From JAISFI01 sp031553775 (GTDB taxonomy: Bacteria > Bacteroidota > Bacteroidia > Bacteroidales > Azobacteroidaceae): DNA of 64,000 nucleotides. Below are positions 1 through 9,493 of the stretch, one piece after another. The stretch spans positions 32,163-96,162 of the forward strand of contig JAVBLA010000040.1 of assembly GCA_031553775.1 (NCBI GenBank), read 5' to 3'. Under the pieces are notes generated by a model. It was not told the DNA's origin, searched no databases, and worked only from the letters and a program-made list of their open reading frames with translations. The position numbers were made by a program, and so were the translations under genes. Position 1 is the stretch's first letter. Every line of letters starts with the position of its first letter.

Positions 1-1
1 G

Positions 2-211
2 GCTACTAGCGGACAAACCTGGGGAAGATATTATGTGCCCTTTGTTTCTGTAAGAGAAGGCTTTGCTTCTAATCTGGATCTGATATACAATTATCCCCGG
101 ATTAAAGGCCTGGATTTGAAAATCTCAGTGGGCTTCAATACCGGGGAATTTTTTGATGATGATTGCTTTGGTGCCGGGATTACGGTAACTAAGAGGGGAA
201 TTATCCGATAA
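2..211 (+). CDS. C-terminal end of an outer-membrane beta-barrel-like protein (partial)
   Basis: The first 70 codons of the window are open and end with TAA; the gene begins before the window. The visible residues alternate polar and hydrophobic positions around glycines and aromatics (for example LDLKISVGFNTGEFF and GAGITVTKRG), as in the last strands of an outer-membrane beta-barrel. It faces the Wza-type export gene tail to tail, so a Wzi-like capsule-anchoring porin or another envelope barrel is possible, but too little is present to name a family. The open frame is seen; barrel nature is inferred; the Wzi idea is only a context guess. Confidence 0.45.
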   Translation, partial: ATSGQTWGRYYVPFVSVREGFASNLDLIYNYPRIKGLDLKISVGFNTGEFFDDDCFGAGITVTKRGIIR

Positions 212-258
212 AAATCATTTTCGGTTAGGATTGTATTTTTATTTACTGAATATATTTC

Positions 259-1056
259 CTATTTAAACACAGTTACCAATAAAGTTACCACAGAAATCAA
301 TGTAGAAACTATACTGATGGTTAAGTTTTCTGTAGCACCGATGGAAGCACTATTTCCTCTTGCCTTATTGGGTTCAATATACAAAATATCATTTTGCTGC
401 ATGTAGAAATATGGAGATAATGCTAAGTTTTTATCTTGCAGGTTTAAGCGGACATACTGCTTGGAACCGTCCACGTCTTCCCTTATTAACAGGATATTAT
501 CCCGTTTCCCAAAAATAGTTAAGTCTCCAGCCATCGCCAAAGCTTCCATAATGTTGACATTTTCGGTAGGAAAAGTATATACACCCGGGCGATTAACCTC
601 TCCCATCACTGAAACACGATAATTCACATAACGTACAGTAACGATCGGTTCTTGGGTAACATGTTTGGGATAAATCTGAGACTTGATCATTTCTTCTACT
701 TCATTTCGTGTTTTTCCCCGTATATGCAGTTTTCCGAGTACCGGAAATTCTATATCACCGTTTGTATCTACAATATATGACTGAATACCCAAGGTAGAGG
801 TTGTGACAACCGAGCCATCAGTCTGCATCGGCATAATGGGTAAGTTAAATGAAATCACCCCCATTGGATCTATAGCATTGACATAAATGGTCAACAAGTC
901 TCCCGGTTTAATTCTTGCAGTATTTTCCTTTACAGTGGATAATTGTTCCGGAGTTAGTGTTTCCACATTCTTCAGGTATCCCATTTTTTTATAGGATCCG
1001 CAAGACGACAAAATAAGCAGCAGGCATAAAACCGAAGATAGTATTTTAGCATTCAT
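259..1056 (-). CDS. Wza-type polysaccharide export lipoprotein (OPX family)
   Basis: Outer-membrane or periplasmic exit component for the surface polysaccharide made by the genes upstream. The 265-residue product starts with a lipoprotein signal peptide whose lipobox ends in Cys19 (LILSSCGSYKK). It is followed by a poly_export domain (about 45-140, with KPGDLLTIYVNAID) and a SLBB-type domain (about 145-225, with GEVNRPGVYTFP). A hydrophobic stretch at about 240-262 near the C-terminus could cross a membrane, as the C-terminal helix of Wza does. It is much shorter than Wza of E. coli (about 380 residues), which is common for Bacteroidota homologues. It is the last gene of the long minus-strand glycan operon and would work with the Wzc-type kinase encoded at the other end. 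Confidence 0.9.
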   Translation of the reverse strand: MNAKILSSVLCLLLILSSCGSYKKMGYLKNVETLTPEQLSTVKENTARIKPGDLLTIYVNAIDPMGVISFNLPIMPMQTDGSVVTTSTLGIQSYIVDTNGDIEFPVLGKLHIRGKTRNEVEEMIKSQIYPKHVTQEPIVTVRYVNYRVSVMGEVNRPGVYTFPTENVNIMEALAMAGDLTIFGKRDNILLIREDVDGSKQYVRLNLQDKNLALSPYFYMQQNDILYIEPNKARGNSASIGATENLTISIVSTLISVVTLLVTVFK

Positions 1057-1120
1057 AATTAAAAATTAAATTTTATACACAGAAATAACGGGGTTTTTAC
1101 TATAATATTGTGCGTAGGTA

Positions 1121-1984
1121 TCATTTCAGATAGGTTTCTATCAGATCTTTAGTCTCCTGAATATGATTTTTAGAGGATGCTCCGAAAAGAACAGATTCTA
1201 TTTTAGGGAAATGTTGCAAATATTCAACAGCCTCTTTCGGTTTTAAGGCACCTGCGGCTAATATTTGCATGGCAACGGGCCGGAATTCTTTTTCTTCCAG
1301 GTATTTTTCGTATAACTCTTTTCCTCCGGACATCCTGAACCCGATTTTATTCATGGAAAAGCAGACGATTGGATTAGTAATGCCCACAGAATTCAGTGCA
1401 TCTACTAAAGCAGGCATATTCATAGTGATATAGCCTGGCTCCGCATGGTATTTTTTTCGTATATAGGTATCGTATTCTACGAAAAGATCATACATTTTCA
1501 AACCGAGAATCATATCTGTAATTACATTCTGGATAAAAATAACCGGGGTATTGATTCCCTGAAACATTTTCATTTCCGCATCAACCAGGATTTGCATCAA
1601 TTTTCCGAAATCTTTATTAAGGAAAGCCAGGCCTCCTTTGGCAAAGGTACCCAAAATATTTCCCGGGACATATTGTTGGATGGTCCCCATAATTCCTAAT
1701 TCCGTTACAGCATTGGCATATTTATGCGCATAAGGCATGCAAGGGAATATTTTAAATTCACGATATTTTTCAGGATTTTTCCTTATATGAGAACAAATAT
1801 TCGCAATCCGGTCGTGCGTGGTACACATAAACGTATGAATCCCTGTTTCGATGGCAGTATCCAGCACTTTGACGATAGCATCATCGTCTTTGAACTGCAT
1901 GGATTGTTGTCTGGATTTTTCATCTGACAGGTGATTGACTGCAAAAAACTGATTATCGCCAAATAGAACTTTATCCATCTCCAT
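1121..1984 (-). CDS. putative TIM-barrel protein, aldo/keto-reductase-like, unknown function
   Basis: A 287-residue soluble protein with no signal peptide. Alternating strands and helices and the closing segment (HFPKIESVLFGASSKNHIQE) resemble the last barrel unit of aldo/keto reductases, which ends in a similar phosphate-binding loop. I do not see the full Asp-Tyr-Lys-His catalytic set of active members, so enzymatic activity is uncertain. Its start is 1 base past the stop of the oxidoreductase gene upstream, so the two are almost certainly co-translated and may act on the same sugar. A metal-dependent or isomerase-type TIM barrel is an alternative. Confidence 0.5.
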   Translation of the reverse strand: MEMDKVLFGDNQFFAVNHLSDEKSRQQSMQFKDDDAIVKVLDTAIETGIHTFMCTTHDRIANICSHIRKNPEKYREFKIFPCMPYAHKYANAVTELGIMGTIQQYVPGNILGTFAKGGLAFLNKDFGKLMQILVDAEMKMFQGINTPVIFIQNVITDMILGLKMYDLFVEYDTYIRKKYHAEPGYITMNMPALVDALNSVGITNPIVCFSMNKIGFRMSGGKELYEKYLEEKEFRPVAMQILAAGALKPKEAVEYLQHFPKIESVLFGASSKNHIQETKDLIETYLK

Positions 1985-1985
1985 G

Positions 1986-3002
1986 TCAACCCTGTTTATT
2001 ATTTTGAATAATCATTTTTACCACTTTGTCGGTATACAAACCTTGTTCGAATGCGTTGATTTCAGTACCGGATTTTTCTTGGATACATTTCACAAAATAG
2101 TCTATTTGAGCAGAATATTCTTCTCCCCGTAAGTAGTATTGTACCGGAATCGCCAAATCGGTAATATATTGAATGGTCCATCCTTTTTCATATCCCAATT
2201 GCGAATTGGCCTCTTTGAGATATATTTTCAGTTCGGTAGCGTCACAGATAATCTTTCCTTTTTCTCCCTGAATGGTGAGGGATGTCGACATCTTTCTATA
2301 TGTTTCGTCGCTCCAGTTAACCAATAATGTTCCTGTGAGATCGTTATCCAGTACCAATAAGCTATAAACCGCATCTTCCACATCTGAAGAATAAAATTTC
2401 TTCAATAAAGTTCCTTTTACAGTGGTGGGGCGACCTATTATTTCCTGGATCAGATTGAGGACATGGGATGCATAATCATATAAGCATCCTCCTCCTTCTT
2501 CCGGTTTGGAGCGCCAGGTAGAACCTTTGGTTTTTACAACTACCGGACCATATGCTTCTCCGGAAAAATGGAATAATTTTCCCAGGATGTTTAGTTTCAA
2601 TATACGTTTCAACTCCCTGAAAGTACCGATAAAATGGTTATGGTATCCTACCTGATTTACCAGATTCCTTTCATTGGCAATCCTGACGAGTTCTTCACCC
2701 TCTTCTGTATGAAGTATAAATGGTTTCTCGCAAAAAACATGGATATTTTTTTCCATTGCAGCCTTTGCTACCGGGTAATGAAACCGGGTGGGTAATGCAA
2801 CAATAACAAAATCCAGTGTTTCTTCATTCAGCATTTTATTGTAATCCGTATATGTTTTGACCGGTGTATACTTCTTAAAAGCGTCCAATACTATAGTAGA
2901 GGTATCGCATACGGCTACCATTTCCACATCCGGATGTGCATTTACGATAGAAGCATGGGAAATTCCCATTTTGCCTAAGCCGATGATTGCTCCTTTAAGC
3001 AT
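1986..3002 (-). CDS. Gfo/Idh/MocA family NAD(P)-dependent oxidoreductase
   Basis: Likely oxidises or reduces a sugar, sugar nucleotide or polyol for the glycan. The 338-residue protein has the N-terminal Rossmann fingerprint GLGKMG at 8-13, followed by the family hallmark CEKP at 91-94, whose Lys is the conserved catalytic lysine. The C-terminal half (about 120-320) is the alpha/beta substrate-binding domain and includes EEGGGCLYDYASHVLNLI, matching the usual GG-x-x-x-D-x-x-x-H signature. The gene sits between a glycosyltransferase and the TIM-barrel gene with only a few bases on each side. The substrate cannot be read from sequence. Confidence 0.88.
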   Translation of the reverse strand: MLKGAIIGLGKMGISHASIVNAHPDVEMVAVCDTSTIVLDAFKKYTPVKTYTDYNKMLNEETLDFVIVALPTRFHYPVAKAAMEKNIHVFCEKPFILHTEEGEELVRIANERNLVNQVGYHNHFIGTFRELKRILKLNILGKLFHFSGEAYGPVVVKTKGSTWRSKPEEGGGCLYDYASHVLNLIQEIIGRPTTVKGTLLKKFYSSDVEDAVYSLLVLDNDLTGTLLVNWSDETYRKMSTSLTIQGEKGKIICDATELKIYLKEANSQLGYEKGWTIQYITDLAIPVQYYLRGEEYSAQIDYFVKCIQEKSGTEINAFEQGLYTDKVVKMIIQNNKQG

Positions 3003-3007
3003 ATGGT

Positions 3008-4126
3008 TTATTTAGTAAATAATTCAACAAATTGATCTGTAATTTTCTCCCAGTTAAAGCGTGTAGCGATGTCTTTTGCGCCATCTTCAGCTTTTTGTTT
3101 TAATACTTCATTAGACTCAAGACTTTCACGCAATATGTTGTGCAGAGAATCAACATCCCCGCTTTTAAACAAAAGAGCATTGTCTTTGGTAATATAGGTA
3201 TTTTCCCGGATGTCACTGCAGATTAATGGAGTCCCTAATCCCATTACTGTTAAAATAACAGGAGAAAGTCCTTCTATCAGGGACGGTTGTACATAAGCAT
3301 AAGCATCCGTTATTAACCGGTTGGTATCGTCTCCATATACATAGCCCGGAATGATAATCCGGTCACTTTTATATGAAAAGACCGATTTCTCATATTCATT
3401 GGGGTTAGGAGCTCCTCCAATTAGTACCAATTTTTTTTTCGTTTGAAGCTTATTAAATGCTTCGAGTAGCAAATGTACGCCTTTATCCGGAATAAACCGT
3501 CCCACAAATAAAAAATATTCATCAGGTTCCAGATTTAGTTTCTGCAAGATGCTATTGTTATTTGCCGGGCGAACTACTTCGCTTCCATATGGAATAAAAG
3601 CATATTTTTTATTGAATTTATGTTCAAAATATTCCTGGGTATATATATTATCAAAGATTACTTCATTCGGGCAGTAAGCTGTTAAATAATTTGAAAATAG
3701 ATAAAAAAGCTTTCCATACCAGGGCCATTTGTCTCTTTTCCAGTCCATCGCAAATTGACTGATATATACTTTCTTCCCAAATAACCTTAACAATAAAGCC
3801 CAGATGGCATTGGCTCCACTATGGATATGTACAATGTCGGCAGTATTGTGGAAGATGATATCAAAGGTAGATTTAAGAGAATGGAGCAATGAATCGAATC
3901 CTGCTTTATTAACAGTCTTGAAGTATTTTATTTTGACACCCTCATACTCTGAATGCAGATTGCCGGAATGCTCTCCCGGGTATATTCTCGCATATGCCAG
4001 TATATCATATCCCCGTTGAGCTATACGGGGGTATAATTCGTAGGCAAATTTATCAGATCCGGCGGCTCCGGCTTTAGGAGGGATTCCTCTGAATCCGCCA
4101 AATGCCGCCATACGAGGTTTTTTCAT
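3008..4126 (-). CDS. GT4-type glycosyltransferase (GT-B fold)
   Basis: Adds one sugar to the lipid-linked repeat unit at the inner face of the inner membrane. The 372-residue protein opens with a glycine-rich loop (FGGFRGIPPKAGAAGSDKFA) typical of donor or acceptor binding in GT4. It then has the second-domain start FLFVGRFIPDKGVHLLLEAF and an EX7E-like segment (IEGLSPVILTVMGLGTPLI) that binds the nucleotide-sugar diphosphate. The N-terminal motif resembles rhamnosyltransferase-like members of the family, but donor and linkage cannot be told. It is spaced 4-6 bases from both neighbours, consistent with operon transcription. Confidence 0.88.
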   Translation of the reverse strand: MKKPRMAAFGGFRGIPPKAGAAGSDKFAYELYPRIAQRGYDILAYARIYPGEHSGNLHSEYEGVKIKYFKTVNKAGFDSLLHSLKSTFDIIFHNTADIVHIHSGANAIWALLLRLFGKKVYISQFAMDWKRDKWPWYGKLFYLFSNYLTAYCPNEVIFDNIYTQEYFEHKFNKKYAFIPYGSEVVRPANNNSILQKLNLEPDEYFLFVGRFIPDKGVHLLLEAFNKLQTKKKLVLIGGAPNPNEYEKSVFSYKSDRIIIPGYVYGDDTNRLITDAYAYVQPSLIEGLSPVILTVMGLGTPLICSDIRENTYITKDNALLFKSGDVDSLHNILRESLESNEVLKQKAEDGAKDIATRFNWEKITDQFVELFTK

Positions 4127-4130
4127 GAGA

Positions 4131-5027
4131 TCAAAGGTAATTTTGATAATAAGTTTCGATATATTCTTTCAGCGCGACTTTCCAGTCCCGCATCAGATTA
4201 ATATTCCGAAGATTCAACTTCCTGTTGATTAATCTTTCCGAAACAGGCCGTTCAGCAAAATATACATCTTTGAAGTAGTCGGAAGAAACAAGATTGATTT
4301 TTACTTCATTTTCCAGACCGACTATTGATAAAAGCTCATTGGCTACTTCCAGGCGGCTGGTTTGCCCTCCGCATACCATATTATATAGTCCCCAGTATTC
4401 ATTTTCCATCAAAGCTTTTACATTTTTTGCAAAATCATGGGTATAGGTAGGTGTACCGTCTTTATCATTGACAATGAACAGTTCTCTTTTCCCTTCTTTC
4501 AACTGTTTCATCAATTTCTGGATAAATTTTTTATCTTTTTGGGGACCGGCGCCCATCATCCAACCGGCGCGGCAGACCAGGTATCTTTTTGCATGGTTGC
4601 ACACAAACTGCTCTCCCATATATTTAGATCGGGCATATACACCTAGTGGATTCGGTGAATCCCAATCATCATATACTTCTTTTTTCCCATCGAAGATACC
4701 GGCAGTACTGATATAAAGAAGCGGAATATCCAACTTGTTGGCAATGTATACAGCATTTTCGACAGATGTTGTATTGGTTTTATAGGAGTCATCCACATGC
4801 TGTTCACAAAATTCCAGATCTGTGTATGCTCCTAAATGGAAAAGATAGTCGGGTTTAAATGACAATACATCTTTTTGGTAAGTATCCAGGTCTCTGAAAT
4901 CCAGGAAAGATAACCAATCTTCATTTACATCTTTGTCGGTGCATTTGAGGATGTAATCATTTTTGAACTGTATAAAAAATGCTTCACCCAACATGCCTCC
5001 ACAACCGGCAATGTATATTTTCTTCAT
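4131..5027 (-). CDS. RmlD-like NAD(P)-dependent sugar-nucleotide reductase
   Basis: A short-chain dehydrogenase of the extended type (298 residues), most like dTDP-4-dehydrorhamnose reductase. The nucleotide-binding loop is GCGGMLGEAF at 8-17, and the catalytic pair lies in YARSKYMGEQ with Tyr131 and Lys135. HLGAYTD at about 64-70 is the usual RmlD segment after the fourth strand. No rmlA, rmlB or rmlC gene is visible in the window, so either those genes are elsewhere or this enzyme reduces another 4-keto sugar. It is followed within 5 bases by a GT4 gene that may use its product. Confidence 0.8.
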   Translation of the reverse strand: MKKIYIAGCGGMLGEAFFIQFKNDYILKCTDKDVNEDWLSFLDFRDLDTYQKDVLSFKPDYLFHLGAYTDLEFCEQHVDDSYKTNTTSVENAVYIANKLDIPLLYISTAGIFDGKKEVYDDWDSPNPLGVYARSKYMGEQFVCNHAKRYLVCRAGWMMGAGPQKDKKFIQKLMKQLKEGKRELFIVNDKDGTPTYTHDFAKNVKALMENEYWGLYNMVCGGQTSRLEVANELLSIVGLENEVKINLVSSDYFKDVYFAERPVSERLINRKLNLRNINLMRDWKVALKEYIETYYQNYL

Positions 5028-5068
5028 AATATGTTATTACTTTACATCAATTGAGGATAAACATTGTA

Positions 5069-6316
5069 TTATCCTCTTTTAATACGTTCATTTTGTAGAT
5101 TTATTGCTTTTGTATATATTTTTATCAGGTTTTCATAATACAAAGAAAAATCTGAATAAGGCCGGGAAAATTCTTTTGCACTGAAACACATCTTTTTATA
5201 ATCTTCAGGTGACAATGAGTCTGCTTTCATAATTACATCGGATAAATCTTTCATGTTTCCGGTTTCAAAAAGGAAGCCGTTTGTATTGTCCATAATCAGT
5301 TCCGGAATTGCCCCGATCCTCGATCCGATGACCGGAGTTCCCATGGATTGAGATTCAATTACTGTCAGTCCAAATGTTTCATACCATTCCGAAGGAATAA
5401 TAACAAAGTATGCCTTCCGGATCAGATCAATCAATTCGGTACCCGACTTGAACCCCAGGAATTCAATGTCCGGCGATTTTATTATATCTTTATATTCCAA
5501 TAATGGGCCGGTCCCTACTATTTTTAATTTTATTTTACTATCCAGACAGGATTGGATCACGGTTGATAATCCTTTTTCTCTGGACAATCTTCCATAATAC
5601 AGGTAGTATTTTTCATCCGTATGTATGGAAACTTCTTGAGTTGAGATGGCGTTATTTATAAAATTGGAGAGAACCTGTCCTTTCTCTGCATATATCTGAT
5701 TGTGTGAAACATGTTTCAGGTAGGTAAAATTACTAACAAAGATAAATTGATCCACATATTTTGTTACAGGGAAAAATAAATTCCGGAAGTACATATCGAG
5801 AGAGAGCATTATGCTTGTGAATCTATTTTTGTTGTGGCATTTATTCTTTATACAATTTAAATAATTCCCATTATAACATTTTTCACATATCTGATTATTT
5901 CCATCTAAAAATAAATAAGCGGGACAGATCAGGCGATAATCATGTACCGACATTACAACCGGAATATTATATTTTTTCAGAACAGGTAAAATGGATACGG
6001 AAATTCCATTAAATAAAAGATGTATGTGAGCAATATCCGGTTTTTTGTCTTTGATTAATTGTTCTATTTTTCGCGCGGCATCCCGGTTATAGAAGAATGA
6101 AAAACTGTATTTTAATTTTTGAAAAAATCCTGCGTTCGACATTTCAGGGTAATCAACAAAATACAGTTCATCAGCAGACGGATAATTTTGCTTGTCTTTC
6201 AGACAAAAACGAACAACCTCATGACCCTTTTTTTCCAATAACCGAATGGTATTGAAAAAGATAGTTTCGCTTCCACCTTTTACATAATGATATTTATTGA
6301 TTTGCAGAATTCTCAT
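5069..6316 (-). CDS. GT4-type glycosyltransferase with Cys-rich insert
   Basis: A 415-residue GT-B glycosyltransferase. The N-terminal acceptor domain has QINKYHYVKGGSETIFFNT and HDYRLICPAYLFLDG, followed at about 135-165 by a cysteine-rich segment (ICEKCYNGNYLNC, NKCHNK) seen in a subgroup of capsule GT4 enzymes and possibly structural or metal-binding. The donor domain has YYGRLSREKGLSTVI and the EX7E region ETFGLTVIESQSMGTPVIGS. It belongs to the same minus-strand operon, with about 40 bases to the upstream neighbour's stop. Sugar specificity is not predictable here. Confidence 0.9.
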   Translation of the reverse strand: MRILQINKYHYVKGGSETIFFNTIRLLEKKGHEVVRFCLKDKQNYPSADELYFVDYPEMSNAGFFQKLKYSFSFFYNRDAARKIEQLIKDKKPDIAHIHLLFNGISVSILPVLKKYNIPVVMSVHDYRLICPAYLFLDGNNQICEKCYNGNYLNCIKNKCHNKNRFTSIMLSLDMYFRNLFFPVTKYVDQFIFVSNFTYLKHVSHNQIYAEKGQVLSNFINNAISTQEVSIHTDEKYYLYYGRLSREKGLSTVIQSCLDSKIKLKIVGTGPLLEYKDIIKSPDIEFLGFKSGTELIDLIRKAYFVIIPSEWYETFGLTVIESQSMGTPVIGSRIGAIPELIMDNTNGFLFETGNMKDLSDVIMKADSLSPEDYKKMCFSAKEFSRPYSDFSLYYENLIKIYTKAINLQNERIKRG

Positions 6317-6367
6317 ATTAAATTTAAATTAGTCCGCAGATTCATCATGTTACAAAAATAAGATAAA

Positions 6368-7363
6368 TCACAGTCTATAATCCTCACTTACCTTTCCCCC
6401 CGCAATTGCAGCATAATAAGGAAATGTTGACATATACATTTCGGAAGACCAAATTCGGATCACCTGTTTTGATTGAGAGATCATAAAAAAATCGACAAAT
6501 GTTTTCAATATTACATCATCAGAATTGGAGAAGGAAATATGGCCGATTTTCCCATCAAGCACAATCACCGGCAACTCTTTTTGTACCCGATCTAAAAATA
6601 ATGTACTATCTGAAAAGACAACAACTTGCTCTTCATGATTTTGGGTGATGATGAAACGAATAGCATCCAAACATTTCTGAATAAGAATTTCTTTTTGTTC
6701 CTTATCCAGAAAATTGTAATAACTACTTTCGAAATTTTCCAAAGCATTGGCAAAGCGGAGATGAGCTGCAATAAATCCTTTTTCCTGCAATTTTTCGTAA
6801 ACTTGTAATGCTTGTCTTAATACAGGAACCGGTTGGAACAATTCCATAAAAAGCTCTCTCCAGATTTTATTGTAATCTCCAATTTTATTTGCAAATAAAA
6901 TATTGTAACCCATATAACAATATATGTGATATTGTTTTACCCTTTTTCTGAGTTTAGGCACTTTTCCCGCGCCATTGTATGCCAGTAATTTGGAGTTTTT
7001 TAAACTATAGCTTAAATCATTGAATGAAGCTTTCCAGTTATGTGATGCGCAAGCTAAATAATCACTTAGTATAAAAGGATGTGTGAATATTACTTTGTAA
7101 TCAAAGCCATTCGTTTTGGCAATATAATATGCACCTACAATCGAATTAAGGCGATCAACCAATCCCGGATGAGGAACATCGGGATCAATAATGAAATATA
7201 CGGTATGACCATCTACTGTTTTATCTTTTCTCCAGGAATATTTATTGTAATAATATTTTAAGTTATGGATCCAAAACCTGAAATTGTCTACCCGAACTTC
7301 AAGATATTTTTTATAAAAAGGATTTTGCCGTAAAAAATATTTTAATTTTGTAATTAATATCAT
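6368..7363 (-). CDS. uncharacterised capsule-locus protein, possible GT-B fucosyltransferase-like enzyme
   Basis: A 331-residue soluble protein I cannot assign firmly. The N-terminal third is basic and Tyr-rich, with PDVPHPGLVDRLNSIVGAYY, a segment like the start of GT-B enzymes of the O-fucosyltransferase type. A central AAHLRFAN segment could correspond to the H-x-R donor-binding motif of GT11/GT23/GT65-type enzymes, followed by VVVFSDS and a C-terminal VIRIWSSEMYMSTFPYYAAI segment. Position among five glycosyltransferases supports a transferase role. The assignment rests on motif resemblance and context only; the function could also be a modifying enzyme. Confidence 0.45.
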   Translation of the reverse strand: MILITKLKYFLRQNPFYKKYLEVRVDNFRFWIHNLKYYYNKYSWRKDKTVDGHTVYFIIDPDVPHPGLVDRLNSIVGAYYIAKTNGFDYKVIFTHPFILSDYLACASHNWKASFNDLSYSLKNSKLLAYNGAGKVPKLRKRVKQYHIYCYMGYNILFANKIGDYNKIWRELFMELFQPVPVLRQALQVYEKLQEKGFIAAHLRFANALENFESSYYNFLDKEQKEILIQKCLDAIRFIITQNHEEQVVVFSDSTLFLDRVQKELPVIVLDGKIGHISFSNSDDVILKTFVDFFMISQSKQVIRIWSSEMYMSTFPYYAAIAGGKVSEDYRL

Positions 7364-7367
7364 ATAA

Positions 7368-8543
7368 TTAGACGGTTTTTATCAATTCTGTTTTTACATT
7401 TTCGCTGATTAATTCTTTAAATAAAGATATCCACTGCTTCATTATAGTATCTGAAGAAAATTTTTTTATATCTTCTCTTGCGTTAGTTCCCATTTTTATT
7501 CTCAGGTTCATATTTTGAATTAACTGCATAATTTTTTCAGCCAGCATCTGAGTATTTCCATTTTCTACCAGGAAGCCGTCTTCATTATTTGCAATAATTT
7601 CAGAGGGGCCATGAGGGCAATTAAAAGAAACACAAGGCAGTCCACAAGACATCGCTTCAAGTAGTACCATCGGAAATCCTTCGAATAGCGAAGTCATTAC
7701 AAAAACAGAGCTCTGCAGATATTCTTCTTCAATGTTTGAGGTGGGTGCATTTATCTTTATTAAATGCGACAATTGTTTGGCATGAATTAATTTTTCCAAT
7801 GCAGGATATTCATCTCCGCTTCCGAAAATATCTAATTTCCAATCGGGAAAATATTGGCTGACAATGCTCCATGCTTCAATTAAAAGAGTATATCTTTTCT
7901 CAAAGGATAAACGTCCCACACTAATTACTCTCCGGGCCTGAAGAGGCGCAGGTTTTTCCGGATAAAAAGATGTTTGATTATAGATTTGCACTACGTTATT
8001 GAAATGGCTGAAATTTTCCAGATCTTTTTTTGTCAGTACAACAAACCGATCGTATTTTTTTATAAACAAATATTTTCTTTTTTCTGCCAGGGAGGACATC
8101 AGTTTGGATGCAAACGATTGCTTAAGGTATTTGTTTGAGATCTGATTGTATTCTTTTGAAAAATGGATCTCTGCTATTTTCTTGCTTCCATCCTCTATAT
8201 CATGTAATAGTGTAAATTCATGAGAATAGGTTGAAATAACGATATCAGCCTGCAATTTTTTCAGTAAGAGGCTTAGTTTCTGTTTGTGTAACTTCCGTTT
8301 TTGGATTTGTCGTTTAAGTTTCTGAAGCGTTGAAAGATTTTTTAATTCTCCATAATCGATGCCTAGATCGAAGAATTTTATTTTTTCAGAGAAATGATAA
8401 TATGCAGGCCGGTCTGATTGATCTGTTGTGATAATCGTTACATCATATCCCATTATATCTGCCAGGTAATTCGCTTTACAGCAAATGGTCCGTTCCATTC
8501 CTCCTGTCTGAGAACAATCGATAAGGCAATATATTATTTTCAT
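7368..8543 (-). CDS. GT4-type glycosyltransferase
   Basis: A 391-residue GT-B enzyme of the repeat-unit assembly line. N-terminal CLIDCSQTGGMERTICCKA is the typical glycine-rich acceptor loop. The donor half has VISVGRLSFEKRYTLLIEAW and the EX7E-type motif in LFEGFPMVLLEAMSCGLPCV, followed by SFNCPHGPSEII, a signature of poly(glycosyl glycerol)- or N-acetylgalactosamine-type GT4 proteins. The start codon overlaps the stop of the GT2 gene upstream by 4 bases, so the pair is translationally coupled. Specificity is unknown. Confidence 0.92.
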   Translation of the reverse strand: MKIIYCLIDCSQTGGMERTICCKANYLADIMGYDVTIITTDQSDRPAYYHFSEKIKFFDLGIDYGELKNLSTLQKLKRQIQKRKLHKQKLSLLLKKLQADIVISTYSHEFTLLHDIEDGSKKIAEIHFSKEYNQISNKYLKQSFASKLMSSLAEKRKYLFIKKYDRFVVLTKKDLENFSHFNNVVQIYNQTSFYPEKPAPLQARRVISVGRLSFEKRYTLLIEAWSIVSQYFPDWKLDIFGSGDEYPALEKLIHAKQLSHLIKINAPTSNIEEEYLQSSVFVMTSLFEGFPMVLLEAMSCGLPCVSFNCPHGPSEIIANNEDGFLVENGNTQMLAEKIMQLIQNMNLRIKMGTNAREDIKKFSSDTIMKQWISLFKELISENVKTELIKTV

Positions 8544-9493
8544 TTTGTTTTATTAAGTCCTAAATACCTCAGAATCATCCGTACAAACAAGATAACATGC
8601 GTTTTTTTAGGCTTTAGATGACAAAAGACAAAGATAATATCTTTCATAGAATGTCCGGAAATAGCGACAGAAAAAGTCAAATGTTCCTTTCGAAGCGAAA
8701 TCATTTTCTTTTCCCAGGTATTGCACTTCTGTGGTGGAAAAAAAAGATGTGCATCTTTAGCCATATCGGAAACCGCAGAAATATTTTTTTCTAATAAAGA
8801 TTCTATTTCCAAAAAACTGGAGTTATTCTCATGTATTCTCCAGCATGCTACTTTTCTGGAAGAGAGAATAATATCACCCCTTAATGCCAGCCGCATGGCC
8901 GAATGAAAGTCACAAATCAGACTGTCATGGGTATAAAAACCGATTTCTTTAGCGATTTTCCGGTTATAAACCAAGGAATGATGATAGAAGTCATCAATTT
9001 TGAAATAGTCAAGAAAATAATCTTTCCCACACATTAATAATTCGGTTTCACCTAAGGCTTTATGAGATATTTTTTTTGCTCGTTTGACTCCCTGTTCGCA
9101 GGAAGCCAGCAGGAAAACCACATTTTTATTTTTTTGGATCAAATTTATAGCATAGGAAACAAATGATGGGTCTGTATAAAAATCATCACCATCCAGGTTT
9201 AGAACCCAGTCGCCGGAGGCATAATTATACAGTGTATTTTGATAATTCCGAACTCTTCCGAGATTTTCCGGGTTTCTGAAATATTTCACCCGTTTATCCG
9301 ACAAATACGGTTGGACGATTTCTCCGGTTGCATCTGTAGAGCAATCATCAGAAACAATAATTTCCAGATTGCCATAATCCTGTGCCAGGGCACTTTCTAT
9401 TGCATCTCCGATAAATTGCTCCTGATTATAAGTTGGTATCATTATTGTTACCCGCGGCAATGATATTCTATCTTTGTCTGAAATGTTATTCAT
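8540..9493 (-). CDS. GT2 family glycosyltransferase (GT-A fold)
   Basis: A 317-residue inverting glycosyltransferase. The start MIPTYNQEQFIGDAIESALA plus IIVSDDCSTDAT is the classical GT2 nucleotide-binding half, and NLDGDDFYTD contains the DxD-type metal-binding site. A hydrophobic C-terminal region (about 275-310) may associate with the membrane. Both ends overlap the neighbouring genes by 4 bases. The sugar added is not predictable. Confidence 0.92.
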   Translation of the reverse strand: MNNISDKDRISLPRVTIMIPTYNQEQFIGDAIESALAQDYGNLEIIVSDDCSTDATGEIVQPYLSDKRVKYFRNPENLGRVRNYQNTLYNYASGDWVLNLDGDDFYTDPSFVSYAINLIQKNKNVVFLLASCEQGVKRAKKISHKALGETELLMCGKDYFLDYFKIDDFYHHSLVYNRKIAKEIGFYTHDSLICDFHSAMRLALRGDIILSSRKVACWRIHENNSSFLEIESLLEKNISAVSDMAKDAHLFFPPQKCNTWEKKMISLRKEHLTFSVAISGHSMKDIIFVFCHLKPKKTHVILFVRMILRYLGLNKTK

